From Deltaproteobacteria bacterium (GTDB taxonomy: Bacteria; Myxococcota_A; Polyangia; Polyangiales; Houyiibacteriaceae), in the NCBI GenBank assembly GCA_013151775.1, contig JAADHO010000166.1, positions 1 to 54,661 on the forward strand: a DNA stretch of 54,661 nucleotides, read 5' to 3'. Made by a program: the position numbers and the translations under genes. Shown here piece by piece: positions 42,723 through 51,600 of this stretch. Numbering within the stretch: the stretch's first letter is position 1; each line of letters starts with the position of its first letter. The notes beneath the pieces are model-generated. The model ran no database searches, was not told the DNA's origin, and worked only from the letters and a program-made list of their open reading frames with translations.

Positions 42723-43100
42723 GGGCACCTCGGACCGACACTAGACCTCAAACAAGCGATGATCGAGGACGATCTCGATTTGGCTGATGGGGAGGAGGCT
42801 CGTGTGGGGCGCAAGTGTGCAGCTGGGGTGACCCGATGCAGGGGCGGACGTCGATTTCGGCGTTGGCGTCTGGCTTCGTCGCAGGATGTCAGCGGGGGTA
42901 AGGACATCCCAATGGGCAAAAGCAGCGATCGCCGAAGTTGACCAACCCTAGCACGGCGAGTCCCGGACGCTGGATCAACGGCATGCGAGTCCTGTCGCGG
43001 AGGTGCGTGGACGCGGCGTGTTGGTCGCGGGCCACCGAAAGCTCCGCCACGACCTCCCGTCGAGTGCCGCAATCGAGCCTCGGACGCAGGCCGGCGACCA
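42723..43100. other. non-coding junction region
   Basis: About 380 bp lie between the SUFU gene and the radical SAM fragment. They hold the right 38-bp repeat and short open frames without recognisable products. The segment 42935-43100 probably derives from a lost gene. Confidence 0.45.
42897..42934. repeat. 38-bp direct repeat, right copy
   Basis: Identical to 41981-42018 over 38 bases; the two copies start 916 bp apart. Confidence 0.9.
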
Positions 43101-43297
43101 CCGAGCAGGGTGAGCTTCTCGTGCCCCTGCGCGCGCGCCTCGCCGAGCTTGGCGATCACGGGCGCCGCCGGCAGAGGCAACGCCTCGCCCATGGCCGTGC
43201 GCTGTCCGCTCACGCAGAACACGCAGCGGTTGTTGCACATATGGGCGAGCCGAATCTCGACCTGCTTCTGCGGCTCCATCGGGGGCAGTGTAGCGCA
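43101..43297 (-). pseudogene. truncated copy of the radical SAM gene at 31728-33041
   Basis: These 197 bp match 32863-33059 over the same length with no gaps and only a few per cent of differences. They encode M-E-P-Q-K-Q-V-E-I-R-L-A-H-M and the C-N-N-R-C-V-F-C cluster motif (start 43279), and stop matching right after L-T-L-L-G-G. The 18 bp upstream of the start, including TACACT, are also copied. The frame runs on into unrelated sequence, so the product would lack most of the enzyme. It ends 5 bp before the stop of the outer-membrane gene. Confidence 0.88.
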
Positions 43298-43301
43298 GCG
43301 C

Positions 43302-43991
43302 CTAGAACACGTGGCGGAAGTAGGCCGCGCCGTGAATGCCCATGGTGGGCTGTCCGCCTGCGCGCTGCAGATTGGGCAGCAGCCGGGCGCCGCCGGCCAA
43401 GCCGAGGGAGCTGTGACGGTTCTTCATGTGCCAATCGAAACCGAGCTCGCCACCGTAGATCAGGCCGAGATCCTTGGCGTCACGAAAACCGTAGACTTGC
43501 AGGTCGTCCGTGGGGACGAAGCTCAGCCCACCTTCGAAGGAGAGAAAAAGCGCCGCGCGAGCACCGGCGTTGATGTTGAGACGCAGCTCGGCGAGGAAAC
43601 CGTAGAGTTGGAAGGAGCGCGGACGAGGTGGACGCGGACCGGCCGTGCGATGCATGGAAGCCTCCGCCCGGCCACCGAAGGAGAGCCACGAGAAGAGCTC
43701 GTAGCCCACATCCACGGCGAAGTAGGGACCGACGGGAGCGATCTCACCCAAGCTTCCGAGGAAACCGCGGGCACCCAGCCGGCTCTCGACATAGAGCCCG
43801 TGGGCGTAGAGTTCGCGGGTGACCTCGATGGCCTCGGGCGGCAGTCGCTCGGCGTCGAGGCGCGTGGCGTCGGGCTCCTCGGTGACGGGACCGGCCGTCC
43901 CCGATTCCGTCGCGGGATCCTGCGCTCGCGCGGCGCTCACCGCGAAGCAGAGGACCATCACGCAACCGAGCAAGACCGCATGGCGCACCAC
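43302..43991 (-). CDS. outer-membrane beta-barrel protein, possibly Glt-complex related
   Basis: The 229-residue protein has a signal peptide ending in A-R-A-Q, an acidic spacer, and a region of alternating strands ending in a terminal aromatic (A-A-Y-F-R-H-V-F), typical of outer-membrane barrels; repeated G-x-Y-F and L-S-F-G-G segments fit. A GTG start at 43991 is used, six bases after TAAGCT. It follows the lipoprotein gene on the same strand with a 68-bp gap. Its place beside an AgmX/PglI and TPR cluster makes it a candidate for the GltA/B/H-type barrel, but sequence identity to those was not verified. Confidence 0.75.
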   Translation of the reverse strand: MVRHAVLLGCVMVLCFAVSAARAQDPATESGTAGPVTEEPDATRLDAERLPPEAIEVTRELYAHGLYVESRLGARGFLGSLGEIAPVGPYFAVDVGYELFSWLSFGGRAEASMHRTAGPRPPRPRSFQLYGFLAELRLNINAGARAALFLSFEGGLSFVPTDDLQVYGFRDAKDLGLIYGGELGFDWHMKNRHSSLGLAGGARLLPNLQRAGGQPTMGIHGAAYFRHVF

Positions 43992-43997
43992 GGCGAG

Positions 43998-44003
43998 AGC
44001 TTA
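43998..44003 (-). promoter_or_regulatory. candidate -10 box of a leaderless message
   Basis: TAAGCT lies 6 nt (CTCGCC) before the GTG at 43991, and there is no Shine-Dalgarno sequence. Confidence 0.4.
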
Positions 44004-44059
44004 GAGAAGGACCCCGCCAGCGGTCAACGAAACACGCCGACCGACCGGGGACCCGCGCC

Positions 44060-44893
44060 CTACTCCTCCACCGGCGCGATGGGGTAGAGCAGGGTCGGCA
44101 CGGGCAGCGTCCAGGCGTTGGACTGCGCGACGATCTTCCCGGACTCGTCGCGCACGAGCACGCTGACCTCGGCCACGACACGCGGCGCGGCGGCGATCGT
44201 GGGAGGGTCCCCCAGCTCACCCTCGGAGACCTCACCGGCCACACGTAGGCCCACTCGAAAGCCTGTGAGCGCCGGGATCACCTCGGGAATGAAGGCCATG
44301 GAGCGCGGATCCCGTTGCGATTGGTTGTTGGGATGCAGCACCTCGTTGGAGTTGGTCACGCCGTTGGCGATGGTGGCGAGATCGACGGCCACCTCGTCCA
44401 TCTGCTCCTCACGCACGTTTCCCGTGCGGCGCTCGAGGGGCTCGAGGGCCAACGTGCGCTCGTAGCCCGAGAAGTCGGGTATAGCGCCCTCCTCGCTGCT
44501 GAATTGGACATTGGGAACGTACTCGTCGAACTCGTTGAAGCCGTTGACCGTGAAGGTCGCGACGAGCGGCGTGTCCTCGAGGTTGCTGATCACGTAGTCG
44601 AGTTGGATGTCGTAGTCGTGCCGCGCGACCCAGGGCAGGCGCGGCCAGGGGATGGTCACATCGCGTGCGCCCTGACGCAGAGCGCGCATCTCGTCCGGAG
44701 TGGGCTCTCGGAGAGGCAGCTCGATGCGAGACTCGACCATGAAGAGCGAGTCGAACTGGCCAACCGCGAGGGGTGGCGTGGTCTCCGTCATGGCGAAGGC
44801 CACGACGCCCTCACCTCCGACAAAGTCCTGATTCGTGCAGCCTGCCGCCGAGAGCAGCAAGCCAAAGCAGAAGAGCGCGCCCACGTTCCGCAT
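44060..44893 (-). CDS. lipoprotein in envelope cluster
   Basis: The ATG at 44893 is preceded by GGAGGTAATC and starts a 277-residue lipoprotein (L-L-L-S-A-A-G-C). The mature part is beta-rich, with strands such as Y-D-I-Q-L-D-Y-V-I-S-N-L and V-V-A-E-V-S-V-L-V-R-D-E-S-G-K-I-V-A, which suggests one or two Ig-like sandwiches. No enzyme motif is seen. Its neighbours (outer-membrane barrel downstream, TonB-like and TPR proteins upstream) suggest a part of the same envelope machine, possibly at the outer membrane. It may correspond to a Glt lipoprotein, but that is a guess from context. Confidence 0.75.
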   Translation of the reverse strand: MRNVGALFCFGLLLSAAGCTNQDFVGGEGVVAFAMTETTPPLAVGQFDSLFMVESRIELPLREPTPDEMRALRQGARDVTIPWPRLPWVARHDYDIQLDYVISNLEDTPLVATFTVNGFNEFDEYVPNVQFSSEEGAIPDFSGYERTLALEPLERRTGNVREEQMDEVAVDLATIANGVTNSNEVLHPNNQSQRDPRSMAFIPEVIPALTGFRVGLRVAGEVSEGELGDPPTIAAAPRVVAEVSVLVRDESGKIVAQSNAWTLPVPTLLYPIAPVEE

Positions 44894-44969
44894 GATGATT
44901 ACCTCCGAGAGCCGAAGATAGCACCGAAGTGCGGCGAATGCCGAGGGGGATCGCGGCGGGACGCAGGGG

Positions 44970-45707
44970 TCAGCCTTCGGGCGTGTGGATGCCGAGCTCG
45001 GCGAGCGCCGTGGTCATCAGGGGCGCCCAACCTCGGTTCGCCAGCGGTGACGCGGGGCTCGGGTGGGGCACGCTGCCGACGATGACGTCGAGATCGCCCA
45101 CCACCTCGCGGGCCTTCTTCTCGGCAAACTTGCCGATGCCCACGACGTAGTCAGGCTCGAACTTCTCCACCGTGCGGCGCAGAGCGCGATCGCAGGCGGC
45201 GAAGAGCGGCGCGCGCTCGTGCTTCGGGAGCTTCTCGGGGATGCGGTTCTTGCCGCCCTCTTCCATGAACACCAGCGGGCAATAGTTCGCCACGAAGAAG
45301 CGCTCGAAGAAGGCCGCCGCCGTGCCGTAGCTCGCCTCCGCCCAGCCCCATAGACGCCTCCCGCTGACCTCGCTGCGCGTGCAGTCGAAGCCCAGTATCG
45401 GTCGCTTGGGGTGCTCCTTCGGCGGCTTGGCCACGGTCGCGTGAATACCGAGCCAGTCGCGCACGGCGTTCACCTCGCCGAAGGGCACGCCCACCTGTGC
45501 CATGCCGAAGGGCCCGGGGTTCATGCCCACGAGCAGCACCTCGCGGCGTCCCTTGCCGTACTTCGTGCAGTAAGCGTCCCACGGTCGACGCGCATACTCG
45601 AGGGGGTTGTAGACGAAGGCCGTCGGCTCCTCGAAGTCGAGCCCCGCGAGCTCGGCGATGAGCTCGTCCGTGATGCGCTTCAAAGACATCTTCCTGCTAC
45701 TTGCCAT
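44970..45707 (-). CDS. SMUG1-type uracil-DNA glycosylase
   Basis: The 245-residue protein has the SMUG1 hallmarks: G-M-N-P-G-P-F-G-M-A-Q-V-G-V-P-F-G-E at 61-78 and P-H-P-S-P-A-S-P at 214-221, with His215 as the likely catalytic or loop histidine. The enzyme removes uracil and oxidised pyrimidines such as 5-hydroxymethyluracil from DNA in base excision repair. The length fits family-3 UDGs, which are rare in bacteria. It sits on the same strand inside the envelope cluster, an unusual place for a repair gene. The start at 45707 is likely; an ATG six codons later has an AGGA nearby. Confidence 0.92.
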   Translation of the reverse strand: MASSRKMSLKRITDELIAELAGLDFEEPTAFVYNPLEYARRPWDAYCTKYGKGRREVLLVGMNPGPFGMAQVGVPFGEVNAVRDWLGIHATVAKPPKEHPKRPILGFDCTRSEVSGRRLWGWAEASYGTAAAFFERFFVANYCPLVFMEEGGKNRIPEKLPKHERAPLFAACDRALRRTVEKFEPDYVVGIGKFAEKKAREVVGDLDVIVGSVPHPSPASPLANRGWAPLMTTALAELGIHTPEG

Positions 45708-45733
45708 GGGCTCGTCTCGAAGCGGGAGAGGGC

Positions 45734-47140
45734 TCAGCCGCCCTGCACGCCGAAGATGAAGGGATAGCTGACCTGCACCTGACCGCCGTCGGGTTGGGGG
45801 AAACGCCAGCGGCGGATCTGTCGCACCATGCAGCCCTCGACCCGCGCGTTGTGCAGCGTGGAGCTACCGACTCGAGCCGTGGTCACGCGACCCGCGAGGT
45901 CGATGCGCCAGGCGATGGAGACGCGGCCGCGCAGGTTGGGCTGACGCTGCACCTCTACCTCGTAGCAGTAGCGGATGGCCGCCTGATTGGCGCGCACGAC
46001 GCGGTTGATCTGCTCGGGTGAGAGGTAGCCGTTGATACGCGGCCGGCCACGCGAGACCGAGATGCGCACCTCGTGTCGCTCGCGCCCACGGGCTCCGATA
46101 CCGCCTCGCCCACGGCCCACACCCGAGCCGTGGCCCGCGCCGATGCCCGTGCCTACGTTGCCCGCGCCGAAGAGGCTGCCTGGCCCGTCGCCACCACCAC
46201 CGCGACCCGTGCCACGCAGCCCCGCGCCGCGCGACCCGCGACCGATGATGGTACTCACGGCGCCCGTACCGCCGAGGATGTCGCTGACCGTGGGCGCGTC
46301 GAGGGCGGCGCTGATGGCGTTGCCTTCGCTGCCTCCGCTCAAGGCGCCGAGCAGCCCGAGGTTGCGGACCTTGGTCGCCACCCGATCCGTGACCTCGCCA
46401 GCGATCTCGGTGTTCTCCTGACGTGCGTTCTCGTGACCGACGCGTCCCTCGTCGCCTTCGTGGGCACGACCGCCGGTCTCCTCTCGACCTCGCAGCCCTG
46501 GATCCTCCACGTCTGTGCCGCTCTCGGGCGTGAGCTGTTGAAGCAAGTCCTCGGGTGGAGGCGTGACCAGAAACTCGGCGACCAGATCGGCGTTCAGCTC
46601 GAGAGGATCTCCGCTCGGCGGATCGAGGCGACCGGCCAGGAAGAACATCACGAAGAGGGACGCGCAGAGGAAGAAGGCGAGGCCCATGGACGCGACCACA
46701 CCCGCGTCCACGTCGAAGAGCTGACGCGGAGGCGCCTTGGCGGCCCGCACGTGTTGAAAGAAGAGCGCCACGGGCCCGAGGGTGATGACCCCATAGTCGT
46801 CGGGTCCGAGCTCCACCGCGCCGCCTGCCCCGCGCAGCTCGTCTAGCTCCGTGCGGCGACCTGCGATCCACACGCTGCCGCCAAGAGCCCGCGAGACCCT
46901 CAGCCGATAGCCGCTGCCCGCGGGCTCGAGCACCACCACCGCCGGCTCGGCCACCACACCATCCGGCAACGGGAAGAGCTGTCCCTCGCCGAAGCCGACG
47001 GGCGCGGGCGCGAGCAGCTGCTCCTCGTATTGAAGAGTGCCGTTCCAGACCAAGGCGCATCGGAGCTGACGCTCGGCCTGGGTGACCTCACGGGCGGCGG
47101 GCACGGCTCGAGGCGCGGAGGCTTGGGCTGCGGCGGTCAT
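45734..47140 (-). CDS. AgmX/PglI-like transmembrane protein with TonB-like C-terminus (GltG-like)
   Basis: The 468-residue protein has an N-terminal cytoplasmic region (about 25-135) with an FHA-like strand pattern, one membrane helix (about 147-170), a Gly/Arg-rich linker (about 265-340), and a C-terminal domain (about 365-468). The last contains N-G-Y-L-S-P-E-Q-I-N-R-V-V-R and I-R-Y-C-Y-E, then R-I-D-L-A-G-R-V and R-R-W-R-F-P-Q-P. This is the AgmX/PglI C-terminal domain, a TonB-like fold. In M. xanthus such proteins (GltG, GltJ) connect the inner-membrane motor to the periplasmic gliding complex. The ATG abuts the upstream stop, so the gene is part of the TPR operon. Gliding itself is not proven. 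Confidence 0.88.
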   Translation of the reverse strand: MTAAAQASAPRAVPAAREVTQAERQLRCALVWNGTLQYEEQLLAPAPVGFGEGQLFPLPDGVVAEPAVVVLEPAGSGYRLRVSRALGGSVWIAGRRTELDELRGAGGAVELGPDDYGVITLGPVALFFQHVRAAKAPPRQLFDVDAGVVASMGLAFFLCASLFVMFFLAGRLDPPSGDPLELNADLVAEFLVTPPPEDLLQQLTPESGTDVEDPGLRGREETGGRAHEGDEGRVGHENARQENTEIAGEVTDRVATKVRNLGLLGALSGGSEGNAISAALDAPTVSDILGGTGAVSTIIGRGSRGAGLRGTGRGGGGDGPGSLFGAGNVGTGIGAGHGSGVGRGRGGIGARGRERHEVRISVSRGRPRINGYLSPEQINRVVRANQAAIRYCYEVEVQRQPNLRGRVSIAWRIDLAGRVTTARVGSSTLHNARVEGCMVRQIRRWRFPQPDGGQVQVSYPFIFGVQGG

Positions 47141-47518
47141 CTAGAAGGAGTCCTCGTGAGCCGATCGTACCAGCTCCGGGATGAAGGAACGATGGGGCAG
47201 CTTCGGGCGGTCGAATTCAGCTCGCAAGCGGTTGAGAAAGTAGAGGAGCTGCGGCGACTTGAGCCTGCCCGAGATATCGAGACCCGTGAAGCGGATGACC
47301 TTGACCTTGTTGCCACCCTCCTCGACCTCGGAGGTCTCAGCCCCTGCACTCGAATCGTCATCACTCGCACCTCCTGAACCCGGAGCCGCCGACTCCCCAC
47401 GTCCGCGCGCACCCGCAGGATCTTGACCTGTTGCGACGACGGAAGTTCCCAACAATGCGCTTCCGAGCGTCAACGCGAGCAAGAGAGTGAGCTTGGGGCG
47501 CCTATCGGACTGCATCAT
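47141..47518 (-). CDS. small secreted protein, GltF-like position
   Basis: The 125-residue product has a signal peptide (L-T-L-L-L-A-L-T-L-G-S-A-L-L-G, cleavage near V-A-T-G-Q). A Gly/Ser/Asp linker follows, and then a short C-terminal region (V-I-R-F-T-G-L-D-I-S-G-R-L-K-S-P-Q-L-L-Y-F-L-N-R-L) that may form a helical hairpin. Its start overlaps the stop of the upstream TPR gene (ATGA). By order it stands where gltF lies between gltE and gltG in M. xanthus, though such a short sequence gives weak support. It is likely periplasmic and part of the same complex. Confidence 0.75.
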   Translation of the reverse strand: MMQSDRRPKLTLLLALTLGSALLGTSVVATGQDPAGARGRGESAAPGSGGASDDDSSAGAETSEVEEGGNKVKVIRFTGLDISGRLKSPQLLYFLNRLRAEFDRPKLPHRSFIPELVRSAHEDSF

Positions 47519-48651
47519 CGACTCCTCCTTCGGTGGCGTGGGCGCGGCGCTGGGGCCGGGATCTCCTGCAGGTATCGCTCGGCAACCTCCCGCATTGGGT
47601 GGTCGCTGGGCGCGAGCTCCAGGAAGCGCACGAAGCGCTCACGGGCGCGCGGCCTGCGGTCGAGGAATTCCGCCTCGAGCACGCCGAGGTCGAAGATCGC
47701 GTCGACGTTGCCGGGATGCGCCTCGAGCACGCGGTTGTATTCACGCAGCGCCTGACGAGGATGTCCGAGGCCGCGCAGGCAGATGGCGAGCCCGATGCGC
47801 GCGTCCACGTTGGCCGAGTCGCCCGAGAGCAGCGCCTCGTAGTGCCCCTTGGCGCCCTCGTAGTCACCCGCCGCGAGCAGCACACTGGCCTCGTTGATGT
47901 GGGCTGGGCTGAAGCTGGAGTCGAGCGTGAGGGCTTCATCGAAGCGCTGGAAGGCGGCCTGCGTGTCGCCTCGCGCCAAGTCGACCAGACCCTGCTCGTT
48001 GCGGATCTCCGCGCGCTCGGCGCCGTCCGACTCGTCCGTCAAGGCGAAGGCCTTCTGGAACACCAACTCCGCCACGTCGAGGCGCTCCCTCGCGCGATAG
48101 ACGCGTCCCACCTCGAGCAAGGCGCGGCGGTTCTGCGGATCGCGGATCAGCACCTCACGGGCCTGCTCGAGCGCGGGTCGATAGCGGCCCTGCCTGCGAT
48201 TCAAGGCGGCCAAAGACACGCGCGCGTCCGCGTCGTCGGGGTGAGCACGCACCAAGTCCTCGAGCAGATCGACGGCGCCGCCGACTTCGCCAGAGGCGGC
48301 CTTGCTCTCGGCCAGCGCACGCAGCGGCTCGACGGCCGCGGGCTGAATGGCACGCGCGGCCTGGAAATGCGCGATGGCCCTCGTCAGCTCGCCCGCGCGG
48401 CGGTCGAGCACGCCGAGATTGTAGTGCGCCTCCCAGAGATTCGGGTCGATGGAGAGGGCACGCTCGAAGCGCGCTCGGGCGCTGCGCGATCGTGCCCGGT
48501 TGCCACTGCGCATCAGCCTCACGCCCGCCACGAAGGCGCGCACCGCGACCGGATCCGCCGGCGGAAGCTCGGCCGCGTGCTGCGCGGAATTGGTGTGGCC
48601 ACAGCCCAGCAGGAGCAGCGCGAGCGCGCAGCCGACACGCAGGCGGGTCAT
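47515..48651 (-). CDS. TPR lipoprotein, GltE/AglT-like
   Basis: This 378-residue lipoprotein (A-L-L-L-L-G-C) has about eight TPR motifs, for example W-E-A-H-Y-N-L-G-V-L-D-R-R-A-G-E and A-L-T-L-D-S-S-F-S-P-A-H-I-N-E. It overlaps its neighbours by 4 bp on both sides (ATGA at 48648 and 47515), which shows tight coupling. In the M. xanthus Glt cluster the gene after gltD is gltE (aglT), also a TPR protein, and the order here is the same. It probably lies at the periplasmic side of the outer membrane and holds complex members together. The identity with GltE is inferred from order, domain and size. Confidence 0.85.
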   Translation of the reverse strand: MTRLRVGCALALLLLGCGHTNSAQHAAELPPADPVAVRAFVAGVRLMRSGNRARSRSARARFERALSIDPNLWEAHYNLGVLDRRAGELTRAIAHFQAARAIQPAAVEPLRALAESKAASGEVGGAVDLLEDLVRAHPDDADARVSLAALNRRQGRYRPALEQAREVLIRDPQNRRALLEVGRVYRARERLDVAELVFQKAFALTDESDGAERAEIRNEQGLVDLARGDTQAAFQRFDEALTLDSSFSPAHINEASVLLAAGDYEGAKGHYEALLSGDSANVDARIGLAICLRGLGHPRQALREYNRVLEAHPGNVDAIFDLGVLEAEFLDRRPRARERFVRFLELAPSDHPMREVAERYLQEIPAPAPRPRHRRRSR

Positions 48652-51600
48652 TGGGCGGCCTCCTCAGAACCCGAGGTGCTCGCGTCACCACGGGAGAGCG
48701 ACTCGAGGGGTGCAGGTAAGGGTAGCGCGGAACCCTCGGCGATGCGCCCACCGGCCTCGCGCAGCGGTGGATACTGCACGTCGTTGAGGCGCGTCAGACC
48801 TTCGCGCAGACGCGCCGTCCAGCTGTTGTAGATGTGCAATTCGAGGGCCCGCTGATAGCCGCCCTCGTAGGCCTCGAGGGCGCGCTCCTCCATGGGCACG
48901 ATGAAGCGCGCGAGCTGATCCATGTAGACCTGCTCCTCCTCCTCGCTGAGCCCCTCGGGGATCTCGAAGGCGCGCATGGCCTCGGCGAAGAGCTCGTAGC
49001 TCTGGCCGATCTGAAACAGCGACGCCGTCACCCACTCGGCCACGCCGAAGCCGACGGTGTCCGCGTAGATGGTCGCCGCCTCGCGCAGGAGCGCGCTCTT
49101 CCGTTGCAGCCTGTCACCGAGCCCGGCCTGATCCCCGGCGATCTCCACGGCCTCGTAGCGCGCAAGCACTCGATCACCTTGCTCGTGCCGAGCCTGAGCG
49201 GCGAAATACAGCCCCGCGTGCAGTCGACTGCGCTGCCGACGGCCGAGGCGTACGGCGGCCGCGAGGGCGCGATCCGCGGCCGTGTCGTCACCCGCGCTGC
49301 GCAGCACATCGGCGAGGCGGGTCTGAGCTTCGACCTGTCGATCGAGATCGTGGGTCCTGCGGATGAAGCTGCGGTAGGTGCGCGCCGCCTCCTGCCACTC
49401 CTCGGCGCTCTCGTAGGCGCGTGCCGTGAAGAAGGAGACATCGCCCGCGCTCTCATGACGCGGAAAAGTCTCGAGGAAGCGCTGTCCGTCGCGCACGGCT
49501 TCGTCGTTGTCCCCGGCAGTCACTCGCAGCAGCACGGCGTCGTAGAGCGCGTCGGCGACCTTGTCGGCGTGGGGAAAGCGCGAGGCGTAGCGTTCGTAGT
49601 AGCCGGCAGCGTCCGAGAATTGCGCGATGGACTCGTACATCTGCGCGGCTGCCCACGCGCCCTTGGCGCCCTCGGCGGAGCCAGGGTAGTTCTCGACCAA
49701 GCGATCGTAGGCCTCGGCGGCGCCGGGCAGGTCGCCCGCGCTCTGACGTTCGACGCCCGCGTTGTAGTAGGCCTGACGCGCGCGATCGTCGCGGGGGAAT
49801 TCCTCCGCGGCCCGGAAGTAGGCGTTGGCGGCCTCGGCGTGCTCACCGCGAGCCGCGAGCTGCTCGCCAATCTTGAAGATCGACTGCAGGATCAAGCCGT
49901 CGAGTCGGTGCTGCTTCTCTTCCGAGGCGAAGGCCGGCGCCTGCTTGAGACGACGCGCCCAGCTCTCGATGTTGGCGTAGTCCTCGGCGCGGTTGAAGCT
50001 GTCGAGGATCAGCTCGCCTGCGGGAGCCGCGTACTCGCTCTCGGGGAAGCGCTCGAGCAGCTGACCGAAGAGGCGCACGGCGGGATCGAAGATCTGCCTG
50101 TCGTAGTAGAGCCGCCCCTGACGGAAGAGTATCTCCGGCAGGTCGGGATCCTGAGGAAAGAGCTGCACGTAGAGCTCGATGGCGGTGCCGAACTTCAGAT
50201 CGTTCTCGCTCTCGCCACAGCGCGCCGGCGTGCTCGGCGTCTCGCTCGACGCGCTCGTGTCGGCGCCCGCGTCTGCCTCCGCCGTCGGCTCAGCCTGCGC
50301 GCCTGCGCCCTGCGTGTTCGCCTCGCCGTCCTCGCTCGCAGCGGGCGTGGCGGGTCCGCGCACACAATGCTCGAGCTCCGCCTCACGTACATGCTCGAAG
50401 GCGCCGATGGCGTTGTAGAGCGCGTCCCGCGTGTACTCCCCGTCGGGCTTGCGGCGCGCCGCCGCGAGATAAGCGTCACCCGCCTCGGGGTAGCGCTCGA
50501 GGTGATGAAAGAGGATCTCGCCGAGGTAGAAGCCGATCTGGTAGGCCGGCTCGCGATCACCGAAGTGGTCGAGGTAGACGCGATAGAGTTCCGCCGCCTC
50601 TTCGTACTTGCGGCGCTGATTCTCGCGCTGACCGATCTCATGGTAGCGCATGGCTTGGCGCCGAATCAGGCGCTCGTTGCGCTCCTGCGTACGCTCCACC
50701 GTCGTGGGATCGCCCTGCTGATTCGCCCACTCCGTGCCGGGCGCGTAGGTCTCGGCCAGAGCGCGCATGGCCGCGATGGTCTCGGTCACGTCGTCCATGG
50801 AGGCGTAGGCGCTCGCGATGTTGCGCTGGTACTCGGGCGCCTCGGGCACGCTCGGGTCCATCTCGAGCAAGAGCTGGTAGGCCTCGACGGCGCGGTCGTA
50901 GCGCGACTGACCGAGGTAGGTGTCGCTGAGGCGCACGAGCACGCGTTGGGCGTAGCGCTCGCCGCCGATCTCCTGCAGGAAATGGAAGAGGTCCGCGGCC
51001 GTGTTGCTCTCGTCCTCGATGAAGACCTGGATCAGATAGTCGAGGGCCTCGTCCTGCAGTTCGCGCAAGCGGCGGCGCTGCTCGGACGTCATGTTGCCAC
51101 GGTGATTCGCCAGATCGAGCACCTGCCGGAAGCGCAGCGCCGCGTCCGTGTTGCGGCCCATGCGCCACATGCACCACGCGCTCTTGAAGAGCGAAATGTC
51201 GTAGAGCTGACTCTGCTCATAGCGCAGCACGTTGTCGTACTCCGCGAGCGCCTCTCCGAAATTCGCGCGCCCCGTGAAGGCCGCCTCGGCCAGAGCGAAG
51301 TGGGCGTCGGGCACGAAGCGGCTCTGGGGGAAGTCGCGCAGGATGCGCCGGTAGAGCGCGAGGGCGTCCTCGGAGCGACCCGCCTCGAGCATGCCGTAGG
51401 CCTTCATGTAGAGCACGAAGTCCGTGCGCGGGTAGTCGCGGTGGCGCTCGAGGATGCGATCGTAGAGCGCAATGGAGGCGGTGTAGTCCGGGTGTGGCTG
51501 CGCGCCCCGGTTGGCCTCGGGCACCTCCTGCCAGGCGGCGAAGGCCGTCAGATACTCGATGCGACTCAGCTCCCAGCGCAGCTCGGCCAGGCGCAGGAGC

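Noticed and set aside
41981-42934. Phage or integron attachment sites
   Set aside because: No integrase or recombinase gene is in the window, and the 38-mer lacks the paired inverted core expected of attC; it is kept as a direct repeat only.
42889-43101. A 70-residue minus-strand frame between the SUFU gene and the radical SAM fragment
   Set aside because: No recognisable motif or ribosome site, and it runs through the 38-bp repeat; it is probably debris.
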